Of a stretch of 61,514 bases of DNA, positions 8,433-17,144 are shown piece after piece. Position 1 is the stretch's first letter. The number at the start of each line of letters is the position of its first letter. Under the pieces are notes generated by a model. It saw only the letters and a program-made list of their open reading frames with translations. It made no database searches and was not told where the DNA came from. The stretch covers positions 1 to 61,514 of the forward strand of contig NZ_SGIS01000032.1 of the NCBI RefSeq assembly GCF_004208535.1, given 5' to 3'. A program made the position numbers and the translations under genes. The stretch is from Sphingomonas populi (GTDB lineage Bacteria > Pseudomonadota > Alphaproteobacteria > Sphingomonadales > Sphingomonadaceae).

Positions 8433-8541
8433 TCTGATCTCCTGAACTCGCTGAAACGCTGTGCCGGACGAGAGATAGGCATGGACGCACGGGTGCATCA
8501 ACCGCGCAAACGACAAAGCCATGCGATCCTGGCTACAAAAG

Positions 8542-8558
8542 GGACGAACTCGTTCCTA
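8542..8558. promoter_or_regulatory. Candidate TetR operator, site B
   Basis: GGACGAACTCGTTCCTA lies in the TetR/esterase intergenic region. It differs from the complement of site C at three positions (1, 2 and 10). Its location would let the regulator control both itself and the esterase operon. Confidence 0.7.
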
Positions 8559-8648
8559 ACATTTCGTCTTTTGCGAATCCGGCTGACGTGTTAGCCTTCG
8601 GCACAATCGTCGTCGGCGCGACCGGCGGCTACAGTGGAGGAGAGTCCC

Positions 8649-9632
8649 TTGGCACGCATGCTCGGTTCCTGTTTGATGATCCTGTCGCTGGTCGGTTCGG
8701 CCGCATCGGCCGCGTCCACCCCGGGCAGGCGCATATTCCCCGTGGCCGAAAAGCCAGTGCTCGAGGATCGCTTTCCAGCCGAGCCAGTGACCTTCCCTGG
8801 CGGTGTGAAGGCGTGGCGCGATGTCGTGTACCAGACGCTGCCCGGCTATCGCCCACAGATCATCGACATCTACGTGCCGCCGACGCCGGGGCCGCACCCG
8901 CTGGTGCTCTACATCCACGGCGGCGGCTGGATGGCTGGACATACCCGCCATTCGGGCGCGCTCGCCGATTTCCCCAAGGTACTCGCATCGCTCGCCGCCG
9001 AGGGGTTCACCGTCGCCAGCCTCGAATACCGGCTTTCGGCCGAAGCGCGCTTCCCCGCGCAATTGCAGGATTCAAACGCCGCGATCCGCTTCCTGCGCGC
9101 GCATGCGTCCGAATACCGCATCGACCCCAAGCGCGTCGGCGTATGGGGCGGCTCGGCGGGCGGGCATCTCAGCGCGCTCACCGCCGTCACCTGCCGCAAC
9201 ACCAAGCTCGATCCCGCCGCAGCGCAGGATGGCTGCATACAGGCGGCGGTGACATGGTACGGCGTGTACGACTTCAGCGCGATGAACGCGACGCCGGACG
9301 GCAATTCGGCGGGGTCGAGGTTGCTCGGCTGTGATGGCCCCTGCCCCGCCGACAAGATCGCCGCAGTCAGCCCGGTCACCTACATCGACAAGAGTGACCC
9401 GCCGTTCCTGCTGATCCACGGCACCGCCGACAAGACCGTGCCGGTCGCGCAATCGCATATCGGCGAAGCGGCGTTGCGCAAGGCCGGCGTGCCGGTCGAA
9501 TCGATCTACATCGACGGCGTCGATCACAGCTTCATCGGCGCGACCCCGGAGGCGACCCGTTCCGCGACGCTGCGCGCCACCAACGCGACGTTCGACTTCT
9601 TCCACGACACGCTCGGCGTGCCGCGCAAATGA
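8649..9632 (+). CDS. Exported alpha/beta hydrolase (carboxylesterase, BD-FAE/HSL-like)
   Basis: A 327-residue esterase with a signal peptide (MARMLGSCLMILSLVGSAASA). HGGGWMAGH is the oxyanion-hole motif near residue 92, WGGSAGGHLSAL the nucleophile elbow near 167, the acid is in HGTADKTVP and the histidine in GVDHSF. Four cysteines after the elbow (TCRN, GCIQ, GCDGPC) suggest disulfides, fitting a periplasmic site. The start is TTG 8649, placed 5 bases after GGAGGAGAG; GTG 8634 and ATG 8658 are alternatives. First gene of an operon coupled by 4-base overlaps through quiC. In this setting a hydroxycinnamoyl or phenolic ester is a reasonable substrate, but the motif only shows carboxylesterase activity. 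Confidence 0.87.
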   Translation: MARMLGSCLMILSLVGSAASAASTPGRRIFPVAEKPVLEDRFPAEPVTFPGGVKAWRDVVYQTLPGYRPQIIDIYVPPTPGPHPLVLYIHGGGWMAGHTRHSGALADFPKVLASLAAEGFTVASLEYRLSAEARFPAQLQDSNAAIRFLRAHASEYRIDPKRVGVWGGSAGGHLSALTAVTCRNTKLDPAAAQDGCIQAAVTWYGVYDFSAMNATPDGNSAGSRLLGCDGPCPADKIAAVSPVTYIDKSDPPFLLIHGTADKTVPVAQSHIGEAALRKAGVPVESIYIDGVDHSFIGATPEATRSATLRATNATFDFFHDTLGVPRK

Positions 9633-11194
9633 GGCGGCTGGCACCCATCGCACTCGCGCTTTCGCTCGCGACACCTGCCGCCGCCGCGCCGGTCGCGGTG
9701 ACGGGTGGGCAGATCGACGGCACCGTCCTGCCCTCGGGCGTCGCAGCGTGGCTCGGCGTGCCGTTCGCCGCCGCGCCGGTGCGCGACCTGCGCTGGAAGC
9801 CGCCGCAGCCGGTCACGCCCTGGGCCGGCGTTTACCACGCCGATCGCTTCGCGCCGGAATGCCTCCAGCCGCTGCGCGGCCCTGCGCAGAACCATTATTT
9901 CGGCAACGAGGCGACGAGCGAGGATTGCCTCTACCTTAACATCTGGGCGCCCAAGACCGCGCGCAAGGCGCCGGTCGTGGTGTGGATCTACGGCGGCGGC
10001 TTCAACATCGGCTCGGCCAGCATGGCGAACTATTCGGGCGAGCCGTTGGCGCAGGCCGGCGTGGTGCGAGTCAACATCGCCTACCGGGTCGGCCCGCTCG
10101 GCTTCTTCGCGCATCCCGAACTCAGCCGCGAAGGCGGCGGCGCGTCGGGCAATTACGGGCTGATGGACCAGATCGCCGCGCTGCGCTGGGTGCGCGACAA
10201 TATCGCCAAATTCGGCGGCGATCCCGCCAACGTCACCATCGTCGGACAATCGGCGGGATCGATGTCGGTCGCGCTGCTCCAGATGAGTCCCGCCGCCAAG
10301 GGACTGTTCGCGCGCGCGGTGGGGATGAGCGGCAGTCCGTTCGGCGGCATGCTTGGCCCCGCACCACTCGCCACCGCCGAGGCGCAGGGGCTGGCGCTTC
10401 AAAAGGAAATCGGCGCGGCCTCGCTCGCCGAGATGCGCGGGATGCCCGCCGACAGGATCGTCTCGGCGGCCACGCACCGCGACGCGATCACGCTCGACGG
10501 CCGGATCGTCACCGGCACCGCCGAGGCGGTGTTCACAGGGCGCCGCCAGAACGACGTGCCGGTCCTGATCGGTTACACCCGCGACGAGAGTTTCCGTCCG
10601 TTCGGGCCGATCGCCGATCGCGCCGCGCTGGTCGCCGCAGTGACCGCGCGGTTCGGCGATCGCGCCGATGCGATCCTCAAAGTGTACACTTCCGGCGATC
10701 CGGCGCGCGACGCGGCCGATATCGCGCGCGATTCGACCGTCGGGCTGCAAATGACATCATGGGCACGCCACCAGCAGCGCTATGGCACCAAGCCCGCCTA
10801 TGGCTATGTCTTCACGCGCCGTCAGCCCTATGCACCGGGCGTCACCTTCAGCGATCATGATCCGGCGACGGTCGGCGCCTATCATAGCGGCGACGTGCCC
10901 TATTGGCTGCGCACCCGCCCCGCCTTCGACCTGTTCCGCCGGACGCGGGTGTGGGAGCCGGGCGACGTCGCGCTGGAAGCGGAGATGTCCGACGCGCTGC
11001 TATCGTTCGCACGCGGGCAAGCGCCGACCAGCCCGAGGGTCGGCGCATGGCCGGCGTTCGATCCCGCCGCGCCGAAGCTGGTCTGGCTCGCGCCCGAGAG
11101 CAAGACGATCGCCTGGCCGCATTACGCCGACCTCGATCTGCTCACCAAGGCCGCGCCCGCCCCGCCGCCCGCACGCGCGAGGCCACGCGATTGA
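9629..11194 (+). CDS. Type-B carboxylesterase, exported
   Basis: A 521-residue member of the carboxylesterase/cholinesterase family with a short signal peptide ending TPAAAAP. Family marks are EDCLYLNIWAPK near residue 97, the oxyanion-hole YGGGFNIGS near 118, and the elbow GQSAGSMS near 205, where Gln replaces the more usual Glu of GESAG. The acid probably lies in GYTRDESFRPFG and the histidine in GAYHSGDVPYW. ATG 9629 overlaps the previous stop (ATGA), so translation is coupled. Two different exported esterases in one operon suggest stepwise de-esterification of a complex substrate such as a multiply acylated quinate; this is inference. Confidence 0.88.
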   Translation: MRRLAPIALALSLATPAAAAPVAVTGGQIDGTVLPSGVAAWLGVPFAAAPVRDLRWKPPQPVTPWAGVYHADRFAPECLQPLRGPAQNHYFGNEATSEDCLYLNIWAPKTARKAPVVVWIYGGGFNIGSASMANYSGEPLAQAGVVRVNIAYRVGPLGFFAHPELSREGGGASGNYGLMDQIAALRWVRDNIAKFGGDPANVTIVGQSAGSMSVALLQMSPAAKGLFARAVGMSGSPFGGMLGPAPLATAEAQGLALQKEIGAASLAEMRGMPADRIVSAATHRDAITLDGRIVTGTAEAVFTGRRQNDVPVLIGYTRDESFRPFGPIADRAALVAAVTARFGDRADAILKVYTSGDPARDAADIARDSTVGLQMTSWARHQQRYGTKPAYGYVFTRRQPYAPGVTFSDHDPATVGAYHSGDVPYWLRTRPAFDLFRRTRVWEPGDVALEAEMSDALLSFARGQAPTSPRVGAWPAFDPAAPKLVWLAPESKTIAWPHYADLDLLTKAAPAPPPARARPRD

Positions 11195-12276
11195 GGATCG
11201 CGCTGTTCTCGTTGCTTCTGCTCTTGGCGGGCACGGCGCACGCGCAGGCGGCGTGCCCGGCCGATAGCGAGCTCGACTATGTCTGCGGCCCGCAAAAGCC
11301 CGAGGATGTGCTCGCCATCCCCGGCACGCGCTGGCTGATCGCGAGCGGGTTCTCGGATGGCGCGGGCCTCAAACTGGTCGATGTCCGCGCGCGCGCCTTC
11401 ACGACATGGTTCGCACAGGCCCCGGAGCAGATCGCGTTCGATCGCCGCGCTTTCGCGCATTGCCCCGGCCCGGTCGATACGACGCTGTTCAACGCGCGCG
11501 GGCTTTCGCTCCGTCGGACAGGCAAGGATCGCTGGCGGCTGCTCGTCGTCAACCACGGCGGCCGCCAGTCGATCGAAGCGTTCGATGTCGATACGCGCGC
11601 CGACACCCCCCGCCTCACCTGGCGCGGCTGCCTGCCGATGCCCGAGGGGCAGGTCGGCAACGCGGTCGCGAGTTTCGCGGACGGCACGATCCTCGTCACT
11701 GTCCTCACCCGCCCCGGCACCACCATCGCCGATTTCGTCGCGGGCAAGATCACCGGCGCGGTGTGGCAATGGCGTCCGGGCGATACCGCCTTCACCCTCC
11801 TCCCCGGCACCGAACTGCCCGGCAACAACGGCCTCGAAGTCGATCCCGACGAGCGCCATTTCTACGTGATCGCGTTCGGCTGGCACGCCGTTCTCGTCTA
11901 CGATCGCAGCGATACCAGCCAACCGGTCGAGCGCATCGACGCGCCCGATTTCATGCCCGACAACATCCACTGGAGCGATGGCCATCTGCTGCTCGCCGGG
12001 ATGCGGCTCGACGAGCCGGCGTGCGGCGGCCTGCGTACGATCGTCGCTGGCGTCGCCGATCCGATGCTGTGCCATCGCGGCTGGGTGGTAGGTGAACTCG
12101 ACCGCGCGCACCACCGCATATCGACCTTTGCTTATGGCCGCCCGCAACCCGGTTTCAACGGCCTGTCCGCCGCCGCCATCGCCGATGGCGCGTTGTGGCT
12201 CGGCTCGTTCCAGGCGAGCAGCCTCGCCATCGTCCGCGACTGGCACGCAGATATCATCAGGAAGCCCGCGCCATGA
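11191..12276 (+). CDS. Exported beta-propeller protein, SMP-30/paraoxonase-like
   Basis: A 361-residue protein with a signal peptide (LRIALFSLLLLLAGTAHAQ) and repeating strands typical of six-bladed propellers. PGNNGLEVDPDERHFYV and DNIHWSDGHLLLAG resemble the calcium-liganding blades of gluconolactonase and paraoxonase enzymes. Several cysteines (ACPAD, VCGPQ, HCPGP, ACGGL, LCHRG) suggest disulfides. The start is TTG 11191, overlapping the preceding TGA (TTGA); its own stop overlaps quiC (ATGA). Its place between esterases and quiC suggests a periplasmic lactonase, perhaps for a quinide-like lactone or a product of the esterases. No function is demonstrated by sequence alone. Confidence 0.75.
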   Translation: MRIALFSLLLLLAGTAHAQAACPADSELDYVCGPQKPEDVLAIPGTRWLIASGFSDGAGLKLVDVRARAFTTWFAQAPEQIAFDRRAFAHCPGPVDTTLFNARGLSLRRTGKDRWRLLVVNHGGRQSIEAFDVDTRADTPRLTWRGCLPMPEGQVGNAVASFADGTILVTVLTRPGTTIADFVAGKITGAVWQWRPGDTAFTLLPGTELPGNNGLEVDPDERHFYVIAFGWHAVLVYDRSDTSQPVERIDAPDFMPDNIHWSDGHLLLAGMRLDEPACGGLRTIVAGVADPMLCHRGWVVGELDRAHHRISTFAYGRPQPGFNGLSAAAIADGALWLGSFQASSLAIVRDWHADIIRKPAP

Positions 12277-14132
12277 CCAACGCCATCGCCACCGTCTCGA
12301 TCAGCGGTACGCTCGAAGACAAATTGCGCGCCGCCGCCGAGGCCGGCTTCACGGCGGTCGAAATCTTCGACACCGATTTCCTCGCATCGCCGCTGTCGCC
12401 GCAGGAGGTCCGCGCATTGCTCGACGAGCTCGGCCTGCGCTGCGTGCTGTATCAACCGTTCCGCGATCTCGAAGGCATGCCCGAGCCGCTGCGCACCCGC
12501 GCGTTCGAACGGATCGCGCAGAAGTTCGAGATCATGCAGGTGCTCGGCTGCGACCGTATCCTGTTGTGTTCGAACTGCTCGCCGCAATCCTCGGGCGACC
12601 GCGCGCGTGCCATCGCCGATCTGCGCGAGCTTGGCGACCTCGCCGAGCGCTACGGCGTGACGGTCGGCTATGAGGCGCTGGCATGGGGCGTACATGTCAA
12701 CGATCACCGCGTCGCGTGGGAGATCGTCGAAGCTGTCGACCATCCGCGCATCGGCATCCTGCTCGACAGTTTCCACTCGCTCGCGCGCGGCATCCCCAGC
12801 CAGTCGATCCGAGACATCGCGCCCGAGAAGCTGGTGTTTGTCCAGCTCGCCGATGCGCCGCTGCTCGACATGGACTATCTGTACTGGAGCCGCCATTTCC
12901 GCTGCCTGCCCGGCCAGGGCGGTTTCGACCTGACCGAGTATGTCGCCGAAATTCTCAAGCTCGGCTATACCGGCCCGCTCAGCCTCGAAATCTTCAACGA
13001 TCGCTTCCGCGCCAATTCCGCAACGATGGTCGCGCGCGACGGGCTACGCTCGCTCGACGCGTTGCGCGATGCCGCGCGCCGCGCGATCGGCGAGACCCCC
13101 GCCATGCCGGCACGCGCGCATATCGAGCGCGTCGAGTTCATCGAATTCGCCGTGATCGAGAGCGACCGTGGCGCGATCGAGACTCTGCTGCGCTCGGCCG
13201 GGTGCGTGCCGGCGGGCCGGCACCGCGCCAAGGCGGTCGAGCTCTGGCGCAACGGCGGCGCCAATTTCGTGCTCAATTACGCACCGGAAGGTTTCGCCAG
13301 CGCCTATCGCGCGACCCACGGCACCGCGATCTGCGCGATCGGGCTGGTGGTCGCGGACGGCGCCGCGACGATGGCGCGGGCGCGCGCGCTCGGCATCCCC
13401 GAACATGCCAGCGACATCCGCACCATGCCCGCACTGCGCGGCGTCGCCGGCAGCCTCGTCTACGTGCTCGATGTCGAGGCGGCGCGGACGATCTGGGCGG
13501 ACGAGTTCATCGCCGACGGCGGCCCAGCCGGCCCGGACATCGGCGTCAGCGGTTTCGATCATCTCGCCGCGACCGTGCCCAACGACGAATTCCTGTCGTG
13601 GCAGCTATACTGGCGCAGTCTGTTCGACGTGCAGGTGCAGACGCCGCAGGACGTGATCGACCCCAATGGCCTCGTCCAGAGCCAGGCGATCCAGAATGCG
13701 ACCGGCAGCTTCCGCATCACGCTCAACAGCACCGATGCGCGCGATGCCTTGTCGGCGCGCTTCCTCCACCAGTCGTTCGGTGCCGGTTTCCAGCATGTCG
13801 CGCTGCGCGTCCGTGATCTTGAGGCGGCGGCGGTCGCGATGGCGCAGCTCGGCCAATCGCGGTTGCCGGTGCCGCACAATTATCAGGACGATGCCGCCAA
13901 ACGCTTCGCGCTGAGCGACGCCGAGGCCGAAGCGATGCGCGCCAACGACCTGTTGATCGACGAGGATGCCGCCGGACACCGCTACCGCCAGCTCTATACC
14001 CGCGCGTTCGCCAAGACCTTCTTCTTCGAATTCGTCGAGCGCGGCGCCGGCTACGAAGGCTATGGCGCACCCAACGCCGCGATCCGGCTGGCGGCGCAGA
14101 ACAAGTTCCGCGATCCGGTGATCGCGGACTGA
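12273..14132 (+). CDS. quiC: 3-dehydroshikimate dehydratase, QuiC-type fusion (isomerase-like barrel + VOC/HPPD-like domain)
   Basis: A 619-residue two-domain protein. Residues 1 to about 275 form a xylose-isomerase-like TIM barrel (AEAGFTAVEIFDTDF, GVTVGYEALAWG, GILLDSFHSLARG, LVFVQLADAP, GPLSLEIFNDRFR) carrying the metal-binding acids and histidines of bacterial 3-dehydroshikimate dehydratases. From about 285 a VOC region similar to 4-hydroxyphenylpyruvate dioxygenase follows (GFDHLAATVPNDEF, GAGFQHVALRVRD, FFFEFVERGAGYEGYG). The enzyme converts 3-dehydroshikimate to protocatechuate, so it completes the route from the shikimate dehydrogenase at 3827-4666. Annotation pipelines often mislabel this fusion as HPPD. 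Last gene of the coupled four-gene operon. Confidence 0.88.
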   Translation: MTNAIATVSISGTLEDKLRAAAEAGFTAVEIFDTDFLASPLSPQEVRALLDELGLRCVLYQPFRDLEGMPEPLRTRAFERIAQKFEIMQVLGCDRILLCSNCSPQSSGDRARAIADLRELGDLAERYGVTVGYEALAWGVHVNDHRVAWEIVEAVDHPRIGILLDSFHSLARGIPSQSIRDIAPEKLVFVQLADAPLLDMDYLYWSRHFRCLPGQGGFDLTEYVAEILKLGYTGPLSLEIFNDRFRANSATMVARDGLRSLDALRDAARRAIGETPAMPARAHIERVEFIEFAVIESDRGAIETLLRSAGCVPAGRHRAKAVELWRNGGANFVLNYAPEGFASAYRATHGTAICAIGLVVADGAATMARARALGIPEHASDIRTMPALRGVAGSLVYVLDVEAARTIWADEFIADGGPAGPDIGVSGFDHLAATVPNDEFLSWQLYWRSLFDVQVQTPQDVIDPNGLVQSQAIQNATGSFRITLNSTDARDALSARFLHQSFGAGFQHVALRVRDLEAAAVAMAQLGQSRLPVPHNYQDDAAKRFALSDAEAEAMRANDLLIDEDAAGHRYRQLYTRAFAKTFFFEFVERGAGYEGYGAPNAAIRLAAQNKFRDPVIAD

Positions 14133-14143
14133 TCCACCAACCT

Positions 14144-14220
14144 CCGTTCGTCCCGAGCGAAGTCGAGGGACATGTCGCAAGCGCGGCGCTCAGTGTCTCG
14201 ACTCCGCTCGACACGAACGG
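14144..14220. repeat. REP-like pair of inverted hairpins
   Basis: Two 28-base arms (14144-14171 and 14193-14220) are inverted copies with five differences. Each arm is itself a hairpin: GTCCC/GGGAC in the left, GTGTC/GACAC (read on the complement) in the right. Four of the five differences thus preserve pairing. This matches the common Sphingomonas intergenic motif containing CGAGCGAAGTCGAG. It lies between the convergent quiC and MFS genes and may act as a terminator for both. Confidence 0.75.
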
Positions 14221-14257
14221 TTTGGGGGCGGTCAGGTGGAAAGCCCGACCGACCGCC

Positions 14258-15574
14258 TTACTCCAACACGATCCGTTTCACGTCGCCGAGCACGAAGATG
14301 TACGACAGCGCGCCCAGCAGCGCGATCACGCCGATGAAGGCGAGCGCGTAGAAGAAGCTCCCCGTCGCGGCGACGATCGCGCCGATCACGAGCGGGGTGA
14401 CGATGCCGGCGAGGTTGGCGGCGAGATTGAAGATGCCCCCGGTCACGCCGAGCATCCCCTCGGGCGCGATGTCCGACACCAATGTCCAGCCCAGCGCCGC
14501 CATGCCCTGCGCGAAGAAGGCGAGGCTCAGGATCGCGATGACGATGCGATTGTCGTCGACGAAATTGGCCGAGACGATCGTCGCCGCCAGCAACAGCCCG
14601 AGGATGATCGGCAGCTTGCGCGCGATATTGGGCGATTTGCCCTGCCGCAACATCCGGTCCGACCACCAACCGCCGAACAGCACGCCGACCGATGCCGCCA
14701 AAAACGGCATCACCGCGAAGAAACCGAGCTTGAGCCAGTCCATGTGCCGCTCGGTGGCGAGATAGGTCGGGAACCACGTCAGGAAGAACACCAACGTCGA
14801 ATTGCCCGCGAACTGGCCGAGGCAGATCCCCCACATCTGGCGCTTGCGCAGCAGCCGCCCCGCGTTGCGCCAGTCGAACGGCTGGCGCTGCGGCTTCGCG
14901 GCGAGGCCGCCGCCTGCGACGATCTCGGCGAGTTCGGCGGCATTGGCGCGGCTATCGGCCGGCTCGCGATATTTCCACCACCAGATCGCCGCGAACACCA
15001 GACCGATCGCGCCCGCACCGACGAACAAGGATCGCCAGCCGAGCACCGCCATCATCGCGAACAGCAGCGGGCTGAGGAAGGCGAGGCCGATATATTCACC
15101 GACCGTATAGACGCCGGTCGCGAATGCGCGCTCCTGGCGCGGGAACCACGTCGCGACGACCCGGCTGTTGGCCGGAAAGCACGGACTCTCGGCGATACCC
15201 AGCAAAAAGCGGAAGCCGAGCAACATGCCGATCCCGCCGACCAGCGACTGGCAGAGCGTGAAGAACGACCAGAAACCGACCGACAAACAATAAGTGAGCC
15301 GCGTGCCGAAGCGATCGAGGAACGCGCCGCCCGGAATCTGTGCGGCTGCATAGGTCCAGCTAAACGCCGAGAACACCAAACCCATCATCGCCGGATTGAT
15401 GCCGAGATCATGCGTCAGCGCCGGCGCGGCGATGCCGAGGATGGTGCGGTCAAGATAGTTGATGAGCGTGCCGGTCGCGATCAGCGCGAGCATGACGAAG
15501 CGGACGCGCGTGGGGCGCTCCTGCGCCGAAACGGACACCGCCGCTGAAGCTGCGGTCTGGCTGGTATTCAGCAC
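14258..15574 (-). CDS. MFS transporter, ACS (anion:cation symporter) type
   Basis: A 12-segment carrier of the ACS family (about 438 residues). After a short cytoplasmic tail, segment 1 ends in TLINYLDRTILGIA, the usual ACS motif, and the 2-3 loop reads GGAFLDRFGTR. FPANSRVVATWFPRQERAFATG is typical of sugar-acid and organic-anion carriers. GGGGAGAG lies 7 bases before GTG 15574, preferred over ATG 15595, which has no such site. The promoter holds operator C (15614-15630), so this is part of the TetR regulon. Likely cargo is quinate, shikimate or another small organic acid; substrate is inferred from context. Confidence 0.87.
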   Translation of the reverse strand: MLNTSQTAASAAVSVSAQERPTRVRFVMLALIATGTLINYLDRTILGIAAPALTHDLGINPAMMGLVFSAFSWTYAAAQIPGGAFLDRFGTRLTYCLSVGFWSFFTLCQSLVGGIGMLLGFRFLLGIAESPCFPANSRVVATWFPRQERAFATGVYTVGEYIGLAFLSPLLFAMMAVLGWRSLFVGAGAIGLVFAAIWWWKYREPADSRANAAELAEIVAGGGLAAKPQRQPFDWRNAGRLLRKRQMWGICLGQFAGNSTLVFFLTWFPTYLATERHMDWLKLGFFAVMPFLAASVGVLFGGWWSDRMLRQGKSPNIARKLPIILGLLLAATIVSANFVDDNRIVIAILSLAFFAQGMAALGWTLVSDIAPEGMLGVTGGIFNLAANLAGIVTPLVIGAIVAATGSFFYALAFIGVIALLGALSYIFVLGDVKRIVLE

Positions 15575-15613
15575 CGGATCACTCTCCCCGCCCATCTTTG
15601 TGGCTTATCGTTG

Positions 15614-15630
15614 TAGGAACTAGTTCGTAA
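15614..15630. promoter_or_regulatory. Candidate TetR operator, site C
   Basis: TAGGAACTAGTTCGTAA, centred about 48 bases before the MFS start, is the most symmetric of the three copies (core GAACTAGTTC). Its complement matches sites A and B at 13 and 14 of 17 positions. Confidence 0.72.
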
Positions 15631-15762
15631 CGTAAATATGTGCAAGCGCGAGTTTACCGCACGCGTGTTTCACATTCGACACGTCCGACATGCCGCGCGA
15701 TTGTACAACAGCCGCAATGACGATATCGATATGCATCATAACATAATTCAGGAGAGGCGCCC

Positions 15763-17082
15763 GTGCCCACCGATCCCCGCAACCTGATCGATCGCTCGCC
15801 GATGTCACGCTTCCAATGGGGCATCGTCGCCATCATGGTCGGCCTCAACGCGCTCGACGGGTTCGATGTGCTGTCGATCAGCTTCGCGTCGCCTGGCATC
15901 GCGCACGATTGGGGGATCGATCGCGGTGCGCTCGGCATCGTGCTGTCGATGGAATTGATCGGCATGGCACTTGGCTCGATTCTGTTGGGCGGCGTGGCCG
16001 ATCGGCTGGGGCGGCGGCGCACGATCCTCGGCTGTCTGCCGGTGATGGCGGTCGGCATGCTCGGCGCGTCGAGCGCGCATGGTGTGCTGGCGCTGTGCCT
16101 CTGGCGCGTGCTGACGGGCGTCGGCATCGGCGGGATGCTTGCCGTCACCAACGCCGCCGTGTCGGAAGCCGCCAATGCGGCACGCCGCAGCCTGTGCGTG
16201 GTGCTGATGGCGGCAGGCTATCCGCTCGGCGCGGTGATCGGCGGCTCGATTTCGGCGGCGCTGCTGCACCATGCCGACTGGCCGATCGTCTTCCAGTTCG
16301 GTGCGATCGTGACCTTGGGCTTCATGCCGCTGATATGGTGGTGCGCGCCCGAATCGATCGCGTTCGAGATGCAACGCCGCAGCCCCCGTGCGCTCGCCAA
16401 CATCAACGCGTCGCTTGCGCGGATGGGGCATCCACCCATCGCTGCGCTGCCCCCGGTCGCGGACGTGCCGCGCAAGGCGCCGCTCGCGGCTTTGTTCTCG
16501 CCCGATCTGGCGCGACGGACGATCCTGATGACGATCGCCTATTTCGCGCAGTTGATGAGCTTCTATTTCATCCTGAAGTGGACGCCCAAGATCGTCGTCG
16601 ACATGGGCTTCGCGCCCGCGTCAGCGGCGGGCGTGCTGGTGTGGACCAACATCGGCGGGACCATCGGTGCGGTGCTGTTCGGCCTGTTGACGATCCGTCT
16701 GCCGCTCCGGCCGATGACGATCGCCACGATGGCATTCTCGGCGGTGCTGATCGTCGCGTTCGGTCACGGTCAGGCGGGGCTCGGCACGATGGCGGCGATG
16801 GCGGCGGCGACCGGCTTCTTCACCAACGCCGGCATCGTCGGGCTTTACGCGTTGATCGCGCGCGACTTCCCCACGTCGGTGCGTGCCGCCGCGACCGGGT
16901 TCGCCATCGGTATCGGGCGCGGCGGCTCCGCGCTTGCGCCCGCGCTGGCGGGGTTCATGTTTGCGAGCGGCATCGGCCTGCAGGCGGTGGCGATCGTGAT
17001 GGCCACGGGATCGCTGATCGCACTGCTCGCTCTCGCGGCATTGCCCGCCGACGCGTCACTCCGGCCCGGATTCGAAGCCTGA
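15763..17082 (+). CDS. MFS transporter, aromatic acid:proton symporter (AAHS/PcaK-like)
   Basis: A 439-residue, 12-segment carrier. Segment 1 contains LNALDGFDVLSISFASPGI; the DGFD motif is characteristic of aromatic-acid carriers such as PcaK and is required for transport in that family. The 2-3 loop GGVADRLGRRRTIL is the MFS signature and DFPTSVRAAATGFAIGIGRGGSALAP marks segment 11. GTG 15763 follows CAGGAGAGG. It is divergent from the ACS carrier but has no copy of the shared palindrome. A likely role is uptake of protocatechuate or hydroxycinnamates released by the exported esterases, complementing the ACS carrier for the alicyclic acid. Confidence 0.9.
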   Translation: MPTDPRNLIDRSPMSRFQWGIVAIMVGLNALDGFDVLSISFASPGIAHDWGIDRGALGIVLSMELIGMALGSILLGGVADRLGRRRTILGCLPVMAVGMLGASSAHGVLALCLWRVLTGVGIGGMLAVTNAAVSEAANAARRSLCVVLMAAGYPLGAVIGGSISAALLHHADWPIVFQFGAIVTLGFMPLIWWCAPESIAFEMQRRSPRALANINASLARMGHPPIAALPPVADVPRKAPLAALFSPDLARRTILMTIAYFAQLMSFYFILKWTPKIVVDMGFAPASAAGVLVWTNIGGTIGAVLFGLLTIRLPLRPMTIATMAFSAVLIVAFGHGQAGLGTMAAMAAATGFFTNAGIVGLYALIARDFPTSVRAAATGFAIGIGRGGSALAPALAGFMFASGIGLQAVAIVMATGSLIALLALAALPADASLRPGFEA

Positions 17083-17144
17083 AGGGGCTAAGCGTCTATG
17101 GCTGCCTGTAGCGACGGACCGGGATGACCGCATCACCGGGGGAG

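Noticed and set aside
12273..14132. Reading the protein as 4-hydroxyphenylpyruvate dioxygenase
   Set aside because: The C-terminal half is HPPD-like, but the N-terminal isomerase-type barrel and neighbouring shikimate dehydrogenase fit the QuiC dehydratase fusion better.
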